DNA of 64,000 nt from Rutpela maculata. Its lineage: Eukaryota > Arthropoda > Insecta > Coleoptera > Cerambycidae. Where the stretch lies: assembly GCA_936432065.2 (NCBI GenBank), contig OW386293.2, positions 19,790,234 through 19,854,233 of the forward strand, read 5' to 3'. Below, piece by piece: positions 46,781 through 57,671 of the stretch. The notes under the pieces are model-generated. The model was not told the DNA's origin and did not search any database. It was given only the letters and a program-made list of their open reading frames with translations. Position 1 is the stretch's first letter; every line of letters begins with the position of its first letter. A program made the position numbers and the translations under genes.

Positions 46781-47569
46781 GTAAGCGACTATACTTATTT
46801 AAATTACTTTGAAAAAGCAAACAATAGTTTAAATCTAGAAATTATCAAACAGGAAACACAAAATGATTTAATTTTGAAAGAAATATTTAATTACGTAAAG
46901 GACGGCTGGCCAAACGTAGTCGAAAATAAATTTAAACCATATTATTTAAAGAAAAACGAGATAACCATAGAAGACGAAATTTTAATGTGGGGTCACCGCG
47001 TAATAGTGCCGCAAAGCTTACAAAAAATATTATTGAATGAGTTGCATAAATCACATATGAGTATAGTTAAAACTAAATCTTTGGCACGTAGATATACTTG
47101 GTGGCCTACTTTAAACGAAAATATTGAACAAACTTATAAATCGTGCGAATCATGCTTAAAATTTCAAAGCAATCCTGAAAAAACACCTTTAGTTCCTTGG
47201 CTTTATCCCGAAAATGCGTGGGAGCGCATTCACATAGATTTTTTAAGTCCTTTCAGAAACAAAATGTATTTGCGTGTTAGAGACGCTTTCTCTAAATGGT
47301 TGGAAATATTCCAAATGAGTAATATTACTTCTACTAAAACCATCGAAAAATTGACAGAGTTATTTGCACGGTTCGGGTTACCAAAAATGTTAGTTTCAGA
47401 TAACGGACCTCAATTAACTTCACTCGAATTTGAACAATTTTTACTTCAAAATAATATCGAACATAAAACTATTTCACCTTTTCACCCTAGTACAAATGGG
47501 AGTGCCGAAAATTCGGTCAGGACAATAAAACAATTAAAAAAAAAAAATAAATCCCGACAAAGACGTTAA
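46685..47569 (+). pseudogene. pol: Integrase
   Basis: A 294-codon frame. The N-terminal zinc-binding HHCC motif is formed by His121, His124, Cys154 and Cys157 (ELHKSHMSIVK and SCESCLKF). The catalytic triad is intact: Asp185 in HIDFLSPF, Asp239 in VSDNGPQLT and Glu275 in NGSAENSVRTIK, with 35 residues between the last two (DD35E). It joins cDNA ends to target DNA. It ends in a frameshift within an A12 run at about 47536-47547; the other frame continues PDKDVNKKLHEFLFDYRNT. Confidence 0.92.
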
Positions 47570-48216
47570 TAAAAAATTACACGAGTTTTTATTTGATTAT
47601 AGAAATACGGTGCATTGCTCAACTGGCGAAACGCCGTCGAAGTTGTTGCTAGGACGAAATGTTCGAACCCGTTTTAATTTAATCAATCCTATAGATTGTG
47701 CTAAAATAAATAAAAATGTATATGATAGAGTTTCTAAACATGTAGAAAAAAATCAACGACGTCAAATAAAAAATGCTGGGGGGAGAAGGAAAGTACATTT
47801 AATGATAGGACAAATTGTAATGTGTAAAGATTATCGCAAAAGAAATGAGCCAGTTTGGACAAAATGTAAGATTATAAAAAAAGGTAGGGCCATGTACATT
47901 TATTGTAAATGTTTGTGATTCACCTCTTTCTTGGAGGAGACACATTAATCAAATTCGCGAGTGTGATTTGAGTGACGACAAGAAATTACCCGGTAGTGAC
48001 CTAGAAAATAAAATCGTGAAAGGTGATTATGAAAACTTTGATTTTAGTTTAGCCGATGATATGTTAAGCAAAAATAGATATGTGACTAGTAATAATGAAA
48101 ATTTGAGCACGAATTTAAATTTAGATACTAATTTGGAGAATAGAGTTCGTGCTGGAATTTTAGAACGACCACACCGTGTGCGCAGACAACCAGACCGATT
48201 AATTTACGAAAACTAG
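47550..48216 (+). pseudogene. pol: Integrase C-terminal part and end of pol
   Basis: After the poly-A frameshift the frame reads VHCSTGETPSKLLLGRN and VRTRFNLINPI, then a basic region and QIVMCKDYRKRNEPVW. A further frameshift lies near 47890, after which the last part reads SDDKKLPGSDLENKIV and ends RPHRVRRQPDRLIYEN before the stop. The closing RPxRxRRxPDRLxY motif is typical of gypsy integrase tails. No chromodomain seen. Confidence 0.85.
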
Positions 48217-48230
48217 TCCTTATTTAGTGC

Positions 48231-48238
48231 GCGGGGAG
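48231..48238 (+). other. Polypurine tract
   Basis: GCGGGGAG directly precedes the TG of the 3' LTR; it would prime plus-strand DNA synthesis. Short for the type. Confidence 0.6.
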
Positions 48239-48441
48239 TGTAGTATCTCCGGTCTGCGCACTTGAGTGAGAGCGCCTATTCAGATCACGCATGATTTGTA
48301 GTAGTCAGTAGTAAGTTGGTTTTCGTATGTAATTTAACGTATGTGAATAAATGTTAAGTTGTTTGGGGTAACCACCTTATTTAATTTATAAATAACCCAC
48401 GTAGAGAAACCTAAGGTTATAGGTAGTGCAAAGACACTACA
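48239..48441 (+). repeat. 3' LTR
   Basis: 203 bp, TGTAG...CTACA, same length as the 5' LTR without its MITE, and differing from it at six positions. It shows the empty target site of the MITE. Confidence 0.97.
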
Positions 48442-48730
48442 ACTTACCTAAAAAAACTGGAATAACGAAAAATTGCATAGCCTGCGGGAACATTATGACT
48501 ACTATTAGAAATAAAAAAAACAGACCCTGCGACTTTATTCAACAAGAAATAAAAATTGTTCGAATCCAATAGTCGTACGACCAATTCCAGGATGAGAACA
48601 CATACATATTTATAGAAAAGGGAAACAAAAAAAAAATAAAGAAATAAAATAAAATAATAAAAACAATACAATAGTACAACACAAGTAGAAACTACAAAAA
48701 GTATACAAAAATAATTACAAATTCAAGCGT

Positions 48731-49320
48731 TTAATGAACAGTGAAATATATCGAGCTCATCTTGCAGATGATTGTAAGTGTTACATGAAATGTACGGGAG
48801 AAAAATTCAGTATATTCATTCGGGGGTCCAGCAAGATAAAATGTTGTATGATATCGTGTACTGGCACGTGGTACATGGAATAACAGTTTGTCCGTTTTTT
48901 CAGGGAAATTGATTTTATTATTTATTAACTTATGTAGAAATATGACTGCTTGTTTTTCTCTCTGAGTGTTCACACTGTCAGTTGAAAATCTACTCAAAAG
49001 TGCATCACGGGGATATCCAATGGGATATCATCAATTTTGTAGGACAAAAAGCGTCTCTGGATACATTCGAGCATACTGCTATATGTGACATAACCCAGGT
49101 GCCATATTAATGATGAATATTCTAATTTAGACAATTTTAACAAATGTGTTAAATAATAAGGATAACAAGTGAGTGTCGACGAGTTTCTGATAAGAAATGC
49201 AAGACTTTTATTTGCAGGCAAAACTGTGTTTCAACATGGCCATTAAATGTCAGTTTGTTGTCAAACAGGACACCCAGGTCTTTGAACACTTCGACTCTTT
49301 TTAGTGATGTGAAGTCAAGA
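48731..49320 (-). pseudogene. LINE RT C-terminal fragment (minus strand)
   Basis: On the minus strand: YLDFTSLKRVEVFKDLGVLFDNKLTFNGH (VxDLGVxxDxxLxFxxH landmark), NKSLAFLIRNSSTL, LEYSSLIWHLGYV and LECIQRRFLSYK, then LLSRFSTDSVNTQREKQAV and FLHKLINNKI. These are the blocks after the catalytic box in CR1/Jockey-type RTs. It is spread over at least three frames because of frameshifts near 49220 and 49000. Confidence 0.65.
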
Positions 49321-49332
49321 TAATACCAGTAT

Positions 49333-50330
49333 ATAAAAAAGGTTCAGCAGACGACCCAGTAGACTACCCACCAATATCTTTATTACCAGTAATTTCAAAA
49401 ATCTTCCAAGTTCTTCTGTAAATACTTTGAAGAAAACGCCCTGGTAATTGAAGGTCAGTTTGATTTCAGAAAAAGTCGCTCAACTTCTCTAGCTGTTTTA
49501 AAATTGATAGATAGTATCGTAGAAGGGTTTGAAAGTGGAAACTACGCAGGATCTATTTTTTGCAATTTAAGCAAAGCGTTAAATTGTATTTCTCACGATA
49601 TCCTGTTAGACAAATTACATTTATATGGTTTCAATGACGTTAGATTAAAGATGATACCATCCTACTTGTCAAAAAGAAGACGGAGCACATTTTATAATAA
49701 AGAAATTTCCTACCTCTTACCAATCAGTCGTGATCGGTGTACCACAGGGACATGTACTAGAACCGGTGTTGTTTATTATTTATATTAACGAATTAATTTA
49801 CGCAAATATCAATTGTAATGCTATATTATATACCGATAACAGAACAATAATCACTAAAGATAACATGATATGGCCACTAAAGCTGGAGATTTTGAAAAAT
49901 GGTTCACAGCAAATAAATTACTAGTAAATAATGAAAAAACAATAAACAAACATGGTATTTTTGTACCGTAATTTAGACGGCGAAAATAACCCGGACTGTA
50001 CGAAATTTTTTGGAGTGTACTTACATCCTCTCCTTACCTTGAAGCATCAAATAGATTTTAGGGTTAAAAGACTTAATAAGACTTTATACTTAATAAGAAG
50101 TCTTGTACATGTCGTACCTATGCAAGTAGTAAAAACAGCCTGCTTCAGTTTTTTTCATTCGGTAATGAACTATGCAATCATCACTTGGGGTAATTCGGCA
50201 CATACTGGTCGAATATTTTCTATACAGCGTCATGCCATTCGATCTATGTGTATTATGACTTTTAGAGAGGATGTTAGGGGGAAATTTATGGACGCACGTG
50301 TACAGTCGGGGAAGAAAACTGTGCACTAAA
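49333..50330 (+). pseudogene. LINE RT fragment (plus strand)
   Basis: The frame sequence starts IPVYKKGSADDPVDYPPISL, then ISKIF, FDFRKSRSTSLA-like residues, LSKALNCISHDILLDKLHLYG (normally F-D-x-V-x-H), IGVPQGHVLEPVLFIIYIN, LYTDNRTI where the catalytic box should read A-D-D, and FFGVYLHPLLTLKHQI. The changed catalytic box and at least three frameshifts make it dead. It lies head to head with the minus-strand fragment at 48731-49320; the two are only about 15 bp apart. Confidence 0.7.
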
Positions 50331-50334
50331 ATGT

Positions 50335-52715
50335 AAACAATAAACCACTGTGGTTTGGGTTTTTAGTTTTGTTTACTTGCCGCGCGCGCGCATATATAGT
50401 TTTGCCTACCAGAACAAGTGCTAATGAATATAGTGCATCTGTTTTATTTGTTGTTGACTGGAAAATCCAACCATACCTGGATCAATGCGTTGCCAACCAT
50501 AACACGCTTCCTTCAAGGAATTCAAGTTAGATCCGAATTTTTTCTTTCTTTAAATTATACTAATAAATTATAACCCTTTAGAATGCAAAACATTTCTATG
50601 AAAATAAAAAGGAAAGTATTAGACATAGTTTTATCACGTTTTTCTGGGTAATGTAACAGTCAACTTTTTGAGCCATTCATAAATTTCTGTTAAAATATGC
50701 TAAATTACATTATTTTATATTTTTGTCGAAAAAATACCAAACGTCGTCACTGTCTTCAAGGTATTTTGTTTACCAGGCTCTTTAGACATTCCAGAATAAT
50801 GCGCGGGAAACGTGGTTTGCAGACGATAAGGCTAGACAATTTCTGGAATAGGAGAACAGAAGCTTGACATAATGAATTGTGAGGGGATTGTAATCCTACA
50901 CTCAGTCTGGGATATACACAATGACGATTTAATGCTCTCGATGTACTTTTCGCTTGGTTTAGGCACTAGAAGTCGTCAACTCGTGGTATTTAATTAACCA
51001 TTATGGTGAATTTTACCAATTAGTTTTGGGATTTTAACACGAAAAATTTTTTAGTAGGAATACCAACATATAGAATTTGATTGTGTAGTTATAGCTGCTT
51101 TAAGAACACTTCAATAATGAAGGGCATAATATACCTAAAATGGTAAAGTTTCGCATTTTGGCATAGTTACAGTTGATACCAATCTATAAATTTGGTTTTG
51201 GTAACCACCATATAGTGTAGATGAAAGTTTCCAGCAGTTTTTGTAAGTACAAAAACATTTATATTTCCCCGTTGTGCATATCAGCGACATGCTTTATCAA
51301 AGGGCTATATCCTTTGTATTCCTTTGGATATCGTAAGCTGTGGATACTACACTTGGCATCATTCAGCATGTGTTGTGTGTTTTCGGTTAATTTCACGGCG
51401 TCGTGGAATTTTGTAACTTTCGTGTCTGTTCCGTTGTTTCAACAGACGCAAATTATTTTCGCGAGTGCTTTATCTTTGTTAAACTCAACATGTTTATTGT
51501 TTGTAAACTTTTGTTAGTGTTCTCTTCAAATAATGTGTTACGATGCATATCATTTCATTTTTTTTGTAAATATCTTTATTTACATTTAGATATTTGTTTA
51601 TTGATTTAAGTACCAAAACATGTTGTTTATTAGTAGCATTTTGTGTAATAGCCAACTAATCATCTTTTGTTCTTAGAGTATACCTTGTAGTTTTGATTTA
51701 TTGTTGCTTTTTGACGAGCATTATTATTTTACATTTTTAGAGTACCGTGTACCATTACCTTTTTATGTCAGTTTGTCTCTCTGTGTACCATTCACTTTGT
51801 ATAAATTGTTTGTAGAATATTATTATCGTCAGCACATTTTATTTTCCCGCACCCTGTATATCTCTTTGCTCTACCGATTTTATGTAATATGTTTGTTATA
51901 TTTTTAAGGTTGGGTTTTGTTTCAAAACTATGACTTAAGTATAAGTTTCAACTTGGGAGCTAGCCAGGTGAAGTAATTAATCTATGTCCTGTCAGATTAA
52001 TCAACGTCTTCTAAAGTTGCGATAAAATATTAAAATTTCTAATATATATATAAATGGGATTTAACCCGTTTTAGTAAAAACTTGATTTTGAGATATTTTG
52101 ACTAAATGAACGAGTAGGATTTCAATTAAAACGGATTTAGAAACTACTGATACTTACCTATTACACCACGCACCTCGTTTTTGGTGTCATTTGACACCAA
52201 TATCGTTCTTCGAGCACACCCCGTATACACTGCTACTTTTAGATAGAATGTGTCTTGGGTAAAGCAAAACGGAGTGTGAAACTTATGTTTTTTGTTATTT
52301 AGAATAAAATAAGTGTACAATTTATGTTATATAACTGTATATACAAAATTTTAACTGTGTAGTTTTTGTAAAAATTGTATGTGGTGTTATAAGATTAATA
52401 ACCGTTTAATTTTCCATTAGGCACAAAATGATCCTTGCATTTTAAATATTTTATATGGTTTTTTAAAAGACATATTAGGCTACACATTGGTACTCTACAG
52501 TGTTTCTAATATGTGTTTTCTGAGTATCTTTCATTATTAGGGCCTTTTGAAACGTGAAATACATACAAAAACGTAAACAGATGCCGCCACGATAATTTTT
52601 AACCTCGAATGCAATGTCCTCTGTTTGCTGTTCCCCGTGCCATAGACGCCGTGATGCTCACAGCTATTACGACTTTAATTATTTGTTACAAATTAAATAT
52701 TGCGATACAGGACTG
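50335..52715. other. Unassigned DNA
   Basis: No family motif or long repeat was recognised. A short CG-rich spot (CCGCGCGCGCGC) lies at about 50380. Frames of 60-100 codons (for example 51221-51517, 51701-51907) look like chance frames in AT-rich DNA. Confidence 0.35.
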
Positions 52716-52719
52716 ATAT

Positions 52720-53216
52720 TTGGTACAGTAGTCCAGTCGAAGAAGGTATTTACCTACAAAATTTTGCACACTAAGTAAACTTTTTGAATTTAATGAGTTC
52801 GTGAGAGTGAATAGAACAATATTCTGAAAAGTTTACATTTCACTCGGATGCAGAACATAAAAAAAAAGTGAAAAAAATTTTTTTTTTTAATTTTGAAATT
52901 AAATCAAGCTAAAAAAAATAAATACAGATGAATAGATCACGTATTTATGAACAAAAAATGTCCTAACAAAATGTATCGTTAAAGGCATGGTTTTCCCGGA
53001 AAAAAATAGTCAAGTGTAACGTTATAACTCGGAACGAGATCCACGCGTGCACTCGCTTGATACGCATGAATTACATGTCACTAAATCAGAATTTGTTCAA
53101 TCTATATGAGTGTTGGTTCATTTAAAAGATGGAAATTGTAGCTTTCTGATGCTTTTTTGTTTTAAACAATACAAGCAAATCATTTTAATTTCCTTGCTTG
53201 ATGATTTTTTTTTGAG

Positions 53217-53291
<75 letters not shown>

Positions 53292-54160
53292 GGGCTGTAA
53301 CTTGTCGAGAAATTGACCCATTGGAAAAAAATAAAATATCACTATTTCGGAAAAAATGTATACTTTCCGAATGTTCAAACACAAAATCGTTTACTTGTAT
53401 GCATTTTTTCGAAAATATGATCAATCAGATCATGATAAGAAATTGCAATTTTCAAGATCTCATTCTTATAACTATGAAAATATCTTTGATTGTTTTGAAT
53501 ATAAATTCTGGAACTTTTCCAATACATTAACAAATGTATAAGGAATCCATTGGATATAGCTGAAATTTGGATAGGTGTACCTGTAATAAATACAATACAG
53601 TAAAGGCACGTAAAAATTCATGAGAGCGATTCAGCGGCTATATGTGGTGTCTGTGTATGCATTGATAATTATATATTTTCCCTCCATACTCACTATTTAT
53701 CCTCCTATTTACTAAGAAAATTGTTTAAAACATGTAATCAGACAGAGGAAAAAGCTTTATTTTACTCGATAGAACAGCTAAGAATTTTTAGAGGTTCCAT
53801 AGTATGCATTTAACCGTGCGCTGGCCGCGCAGAGTGACAAAGTTGTTTCACAATTTTTTTCCAGGAATACCGCGATAAATTTTATTAGGATATTTTTTGT
53901 GGTCTATCCATGTGTATTTTTTATTTTTCCTACCCTAACTTAATTTCAAAATTTTGAAAAAATGGATACATTTTTTTTTTCACTTTTTTTTATGTTCCGC
54001 ATCCGAGAGAAATATAAACTTTTCAGGATATTATTCTATACACTTTCATGAACTCACTAAAAAAAAAAAATAATAATCAGTTTGCAAATTTGTGTGGGTT
54101 TCACTATAAAATGTTCTCTGTCGTCTGGGCTACAGCCTATTTTTTCATATAAATAAACGA
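52720..54160. mobile_element. Inverted-repeat element, diverged arms of about 340 bp
   Basis: 52720-53070 pairs with 53815-54160. Paired blocks include ATGAGTTCGTGAGAGTG, ATATTCTGAAAAGTTTA, CGGATGCAGAACATAAAAAAAAA, GATAGATCAC-like and GTCCTAA. The middle part contains a long AT microsatellite. No coding relic was identified between the arms. Confidence 0.6.
53219..53288. repeat. (AT)35 microsatellite
   Basis: About 70 bp of uninterrupted AT dinucleotides. The 'YIYIYI' frames seen on both strands there are products of it. Confidence 0.99.
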
Positions 54161-54209
54161 TCTAATGAAATAAAAAATATGCAAGTTTCCCTTTCATCAA
54201 GAGAATTGT

Positions 54210-55422
54210 CGTATGTAATATCACTAGTGCTTAAAATTTTATCGAAAATTTTTTCTAAAGCGTGTTGCCTGGTAATATAAAGAGTGCAAATTGGCAGTTT
54301 ATTATCTGATTAAATCCCGACCGCTTTAGCGGGAGGGATTTAATCTTTGATAATAAACTGCCAATTTGCACGAGTTATATTAACTAGGGGCAACTTAGCT
54401 TGAGAACAAATTTTTAGATAAAATTTAAAGCACGAGTGGTATTTGTGGAAAATATTTCACGAATAAATAATTCATTAAGTATATCTTCAATATTATGTTC
54501 AGTAATTAATTGCCTTCAGACGTTTCCTTGTTGCTTTTTAGAGATTACTCACCGTTATCTTCAATTTCATCATTTACGTCACATAAAAATGCATTTCCAA
54601 AGCGACTCATCTAATAAAAAACAAAGTAGGTTTAAATTATGACAATCAAGAAAAACAATATACGTTAAACCATAGGTACTGTAACTTATAAGACTAGTCA
54701 TCACAACAAAGCACGCTTGGACCAATCACATTACCGGTGAAATCACACAAATTGCATATTACCAATCTATCCCTTTTACGTTCTAAGGCTGCCGGCTCAG
54801 ATGGTATGGTACCGCCATCTAGTAACGCTAGCTTAACTTAGTTACTAGCCTAAACAGTGAATTGAATTATTATATTAAAGTGTTTATTAATATATGTTTA
54901 TGTATTTAATCCTTGTTTCTAATTTGAGAAGTTTGATAGTTAAGTTAAGGTTTACTTGTTTAAGTAGAGAGACTTTAAGTACAACGAATTATAATGTATA
55001 TAGTGATACTGCAGAGTTTTGATTTTCCAAATAAGTGTTAGCTGCTTTGTAATGATTGATAACTATAACTTGTCCCGAACCTATATAAGTTCCACACAGC
55101 ATTGGTTTTTTAGGTTATTAACACAATACTACAATTTACAATTTACGTTAACAATTAGTAATAAGCTAGAGAAGATATTTATAGATAATATTTAAAAGCA
55201 CGATTTGTCCTATTTGCCGAAAACATGTTACGACACAAAACGTCAAAAAATTTTCGCAATATTTGCCGCTGCAGCGACCTAAAAAATTAGAGCGATAAAT
55301 TTTGCATGTTGGTCCTGTCAAAAGCAGATCTAGCTTGAATTACCACTAATAATGACGTTTGATTGGTGCAATATTGTGAAAAAACGGGCTCTCATTGGCT
55401 ATAGCGTTAATGAGTGAAATAA
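54210..55422. mobile_element. Interspersed repeat family 'hairpin repeat', copy C (most complete)
   Basis: Runs from TCGTATGTAATATCACTAG to AATGAGTGAAATAAT, ends shared with copy A. The left third is a long imperfect hairpin: 54213-54323 pairs with 54328-54443 around CCGCTTTAGCGG, including the perfect stretch AAATTGGCAGTTTATTATC. It carries the single CCATAGGTA at about 54681 that was duplicated by the LINE in copy B. No coding capacity seen. Probably a non-autonomous DNA element. Confidence 0.75.
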
Positions 55423-55424
55423 TT

Positions 55425-56088
55425 ATTATAATTTGTCGCCTTGATTGTAACTGGAAACGAATTAAACTGATGGCACGGCGTCCTATCAAAGTAATTAGCT
55501 GTCAAATATATTTGTGTCGTATCTAAATTAGCGAGGGAAGGAAATAAAAATTTAAAGCCGACATTAAGCAAAGTAAATCGCCATCTCGGTAATAAACACA
55601 CATTAAATGGCGGATAAGGTCACGCTCCAAACAGCGCTTCATAGCGTACTTTTATCCGAGTTGTGGAATCCTGAAATTACAACATCCTTCATTCGTGACT
55701 GTCGTTTTATGGCCCCCTTTATGGCCGACAATTATTATATCCGAATAAGTCGAGGTGCTCTTTTTAGTCTTTAACCGCGAGTTACTCTTTATTCCACCAT
55801 TTACTTGGTTATAAACTTCAATTAACCGGAACTAGAGTGATAACGTCTGATTTTGGGAAATAGTTAATGCGGATCTCTTTACCAATTTACGACGTAAAAT
55901 CATTCATTTACTTATTTTTCACAGACTCACGAAACTTATCTGATAAATTATACAGGGCGCAATTAGTAATTAGTCCCATGTCATTCAAATAACTGATAAT
56001 GGGGAATGACCACACAAACACAAAACCTAGATAACTTTTCTTTTACGAGAACTTAGAAAAACTGACCTAGGCCAACAATTTGAATAAT
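55425..56088. other. Unassigned, possibly unique DNA
   Basis: No repeat, coding motif or inverted repeat was recognised; composition is more balanced than in the neighbouring repeats. Confidence 0.35.
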
Positions 56089-56399
56089 TACCTACGAAAT
56101 GTAGTGCCCCACGGTGCACAGTAGTCGATTTACGGATTTATGGTGAACAAAAGTATAATCTGCTCTGTAGATCCGAAATAAAAGTTACACTTCAATAAGG
56201 GACTGAGGTCATAGGTTTTCATTTAGACTTCTAAGCCGTACGCAACAAATAAGATTAGGTAAACGAAATAATTTAGGTGCGTAAAAATAAATCAATTGGT
56301 GTGTTTCGGAAAATTCATTCACTGTCAGTATCATATTCAACAATATATCTCTATACATGCGGATATATGGATTTTTTGTTTCATGCTTCATCCGCAGAT

Positions 56400-57369
56400 A
56401 GTTTTGTGATTTCGGTTGATGTTGTTGATTTCTGTGATCACTGCTTCTCTATGTTTTCAGATATTTCTTTTAGCACCCTGCTCTCAGTATATTTACCCTC
56501 ATACCTCAAACGAACTTGTGCCGCATAGGTAAGTTCCTCTGTACTATGCTGCAAAAGAGGTTGAACTCTTCTTCGCTTGGTTCTTTGAGTACTATCCGTA
56601 AACTCTTTTGTCGGCCCCTTAGGAAAGGAACAATTTGCGTACTGGTATTTGGAATGCTGTGCACTTTCTCCATCAGATCATCAAATGAAGGGGCGAGCGT
56701 AGAGGCGACTTCAATGTGAATATCAGTCGATATTCCGTTGAAGCAACGTCGAGCGCGGTTAGTACTTGGATGGGCGACCCACCTATCTTGGGAAATACAG
56801 CGTTCTCGCCCCACCTTCTAGAGGCTTGTATATCAGTGTATACTCGGAAGTTACGTAATTTCAGACGAGGATTACGTAGTGGATATACCATCCTTCGGAG
56901 GGGATGTAAAGCAGGCGGTCCCTTGTCTATTAAATGTTAGGCAAGTAAAAGATCCCTACTCTTCTTAAGGGAAGAGGTTCGGCAAAATTTCCAGGTTGGG
57001 GGTAGCTCGTCTCCTGGCGTCGGTGATAGGCCCTGGTAGCGGAAATAGGCCGACGTTAAATAGTTAAAAAAAAAAAAAAATCATCAAATGAAAATTGACC
57101 ACTTAAGTATATCGAATTTTTGGTACGAAAAGTGAGACTACGATTTCTAGCCATTTCTGTTTAAATTGCTTACAAATACTTGAACTTTTTTTATTGAGCT
57201 CATTGTCGATCGCATCCTGAAAACTTTCAAATGTCAGGGACTGCAAAATATGATTATAGACAGCTACTGCTTTCCCAGCAGCATCAGTTCTCTCAAGCCA
57301 AATATTAAAAAGATCTTGCCGCGAAATGACATAGGTTGATTCTGAAATAAACAGACAGCACTTATGCAA
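56400..57369 (-). pseudogene. Gene relic of unknown family, split by a SINE
   Basis: On the minus strand, upstream of the SINE the frame reads ISRQDLFNIWLERTDAAGK, AVYNHILQSLTFESFQDAI and SSSICKQFKQKWLE, stopping at about 57101. On the other side of the SINE it reads FDDLMEKVHSIPNTSTQIV, RGRQKSLRIVLKEPSEEE, FNLFCSIVQRN, and after a frame change TYAAQVRLRYEGKYTESR and VLKEISENIEKQ before a TGA near 56440. The last block resembles a segment that I recall from uncharacterised multi-copy insect proteins, but I cannot name the family. The position between inverted repeats suggests it is the gene of a DNA element. Confidence 0.4.
56690..57079 (+). mobile_element. 5S-rRNA-derived SINE (SINE3-like)
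   Basis: The first 125 bp resemble 5S rRNA. GGGGCGAGCG at the start pairs with CGTTCTCGCCCC at about 56803-56814 as in helix I, and the strongest match is the internal pol III promoter: box A AAGCAACGTCGAGCGCGG, TTAGTACTTGGATGGGCGACC (intermediate element and box C), then CTTGGGAA. A 250 bp body of unknown origin follows and ends in A15. The element is flanked by the 13 bp TSD ATCATCAAATGAA (56677-56689; 57080-57092). The first half of the 5S part is diverged. Confidence 0.88.
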
Positions 57370-57671
57370 CTATATGCAGACAATTTCTATTGAAACAAAT
57401 AGCTGTATATATATGAGTTACATGTATATGAAAAGTTTATGTCCGTCAAATACCGCTGAACTAATAAAAGGTTCGATAATTTCAGTGTACTCTAGTTTCA
57501 GTGCGGAAAAACATAATAAGATATATTTTATAAATGATCATCAAAGCAGGTTTGATTCATTAAATTAACAGGCTTGCCTCTTGTCTCACTTTCCATATTA
57601 TCACTAATAATTTTATCACTGGTTAGCAACATAGTTCTCTTTGGAATGCGAAAATATACTAACTAAGCACG

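Larger units (their letters stand above)
43315..48441 (+). mobile_element. Ty3/gypsy LTR retrotransposon, full length, inactive
   Basis: Two LTRs with TGTAG...CTACA ends, a 5 bp TSD ACTTA on both sides (43310-43314; 48442-48446), a primer-binding-site-like stretch, gag, then pol in the order protease, RT, RNase H, integrase, and a short polypurine tract before the 3' LTR. No envelope-like frame follows pol. Domain order and the integrase style suggest the Mag-like branch, by inference. The two LTRs differ at 6 of 203 positions when the nested MITE is ignored. At least four frameshifts and two in-frame stops make it non-autonomous. Confidence 0.95.

Noticed and set aside
51221..51907. Cluster of plus-strand ORFs of 68-98 codons
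   Set aside because: Overlapping frames of hydrophobic, Phe/Leu/Cys-rich composition as expected by chance in T-rich DNA; no motif.
53110..53424. Frames rich in alternating Ile and Tyr on both strands
   Set aside because: Products of the (AT)35 microsatellite.
56506..56814. 102-codon minus-strand ORF taken as one protein
   Set aside because: Its first 45 or so codons are the antisense of the 5S-derived SINE; only the part after the TSD belongs to the older gene relic.
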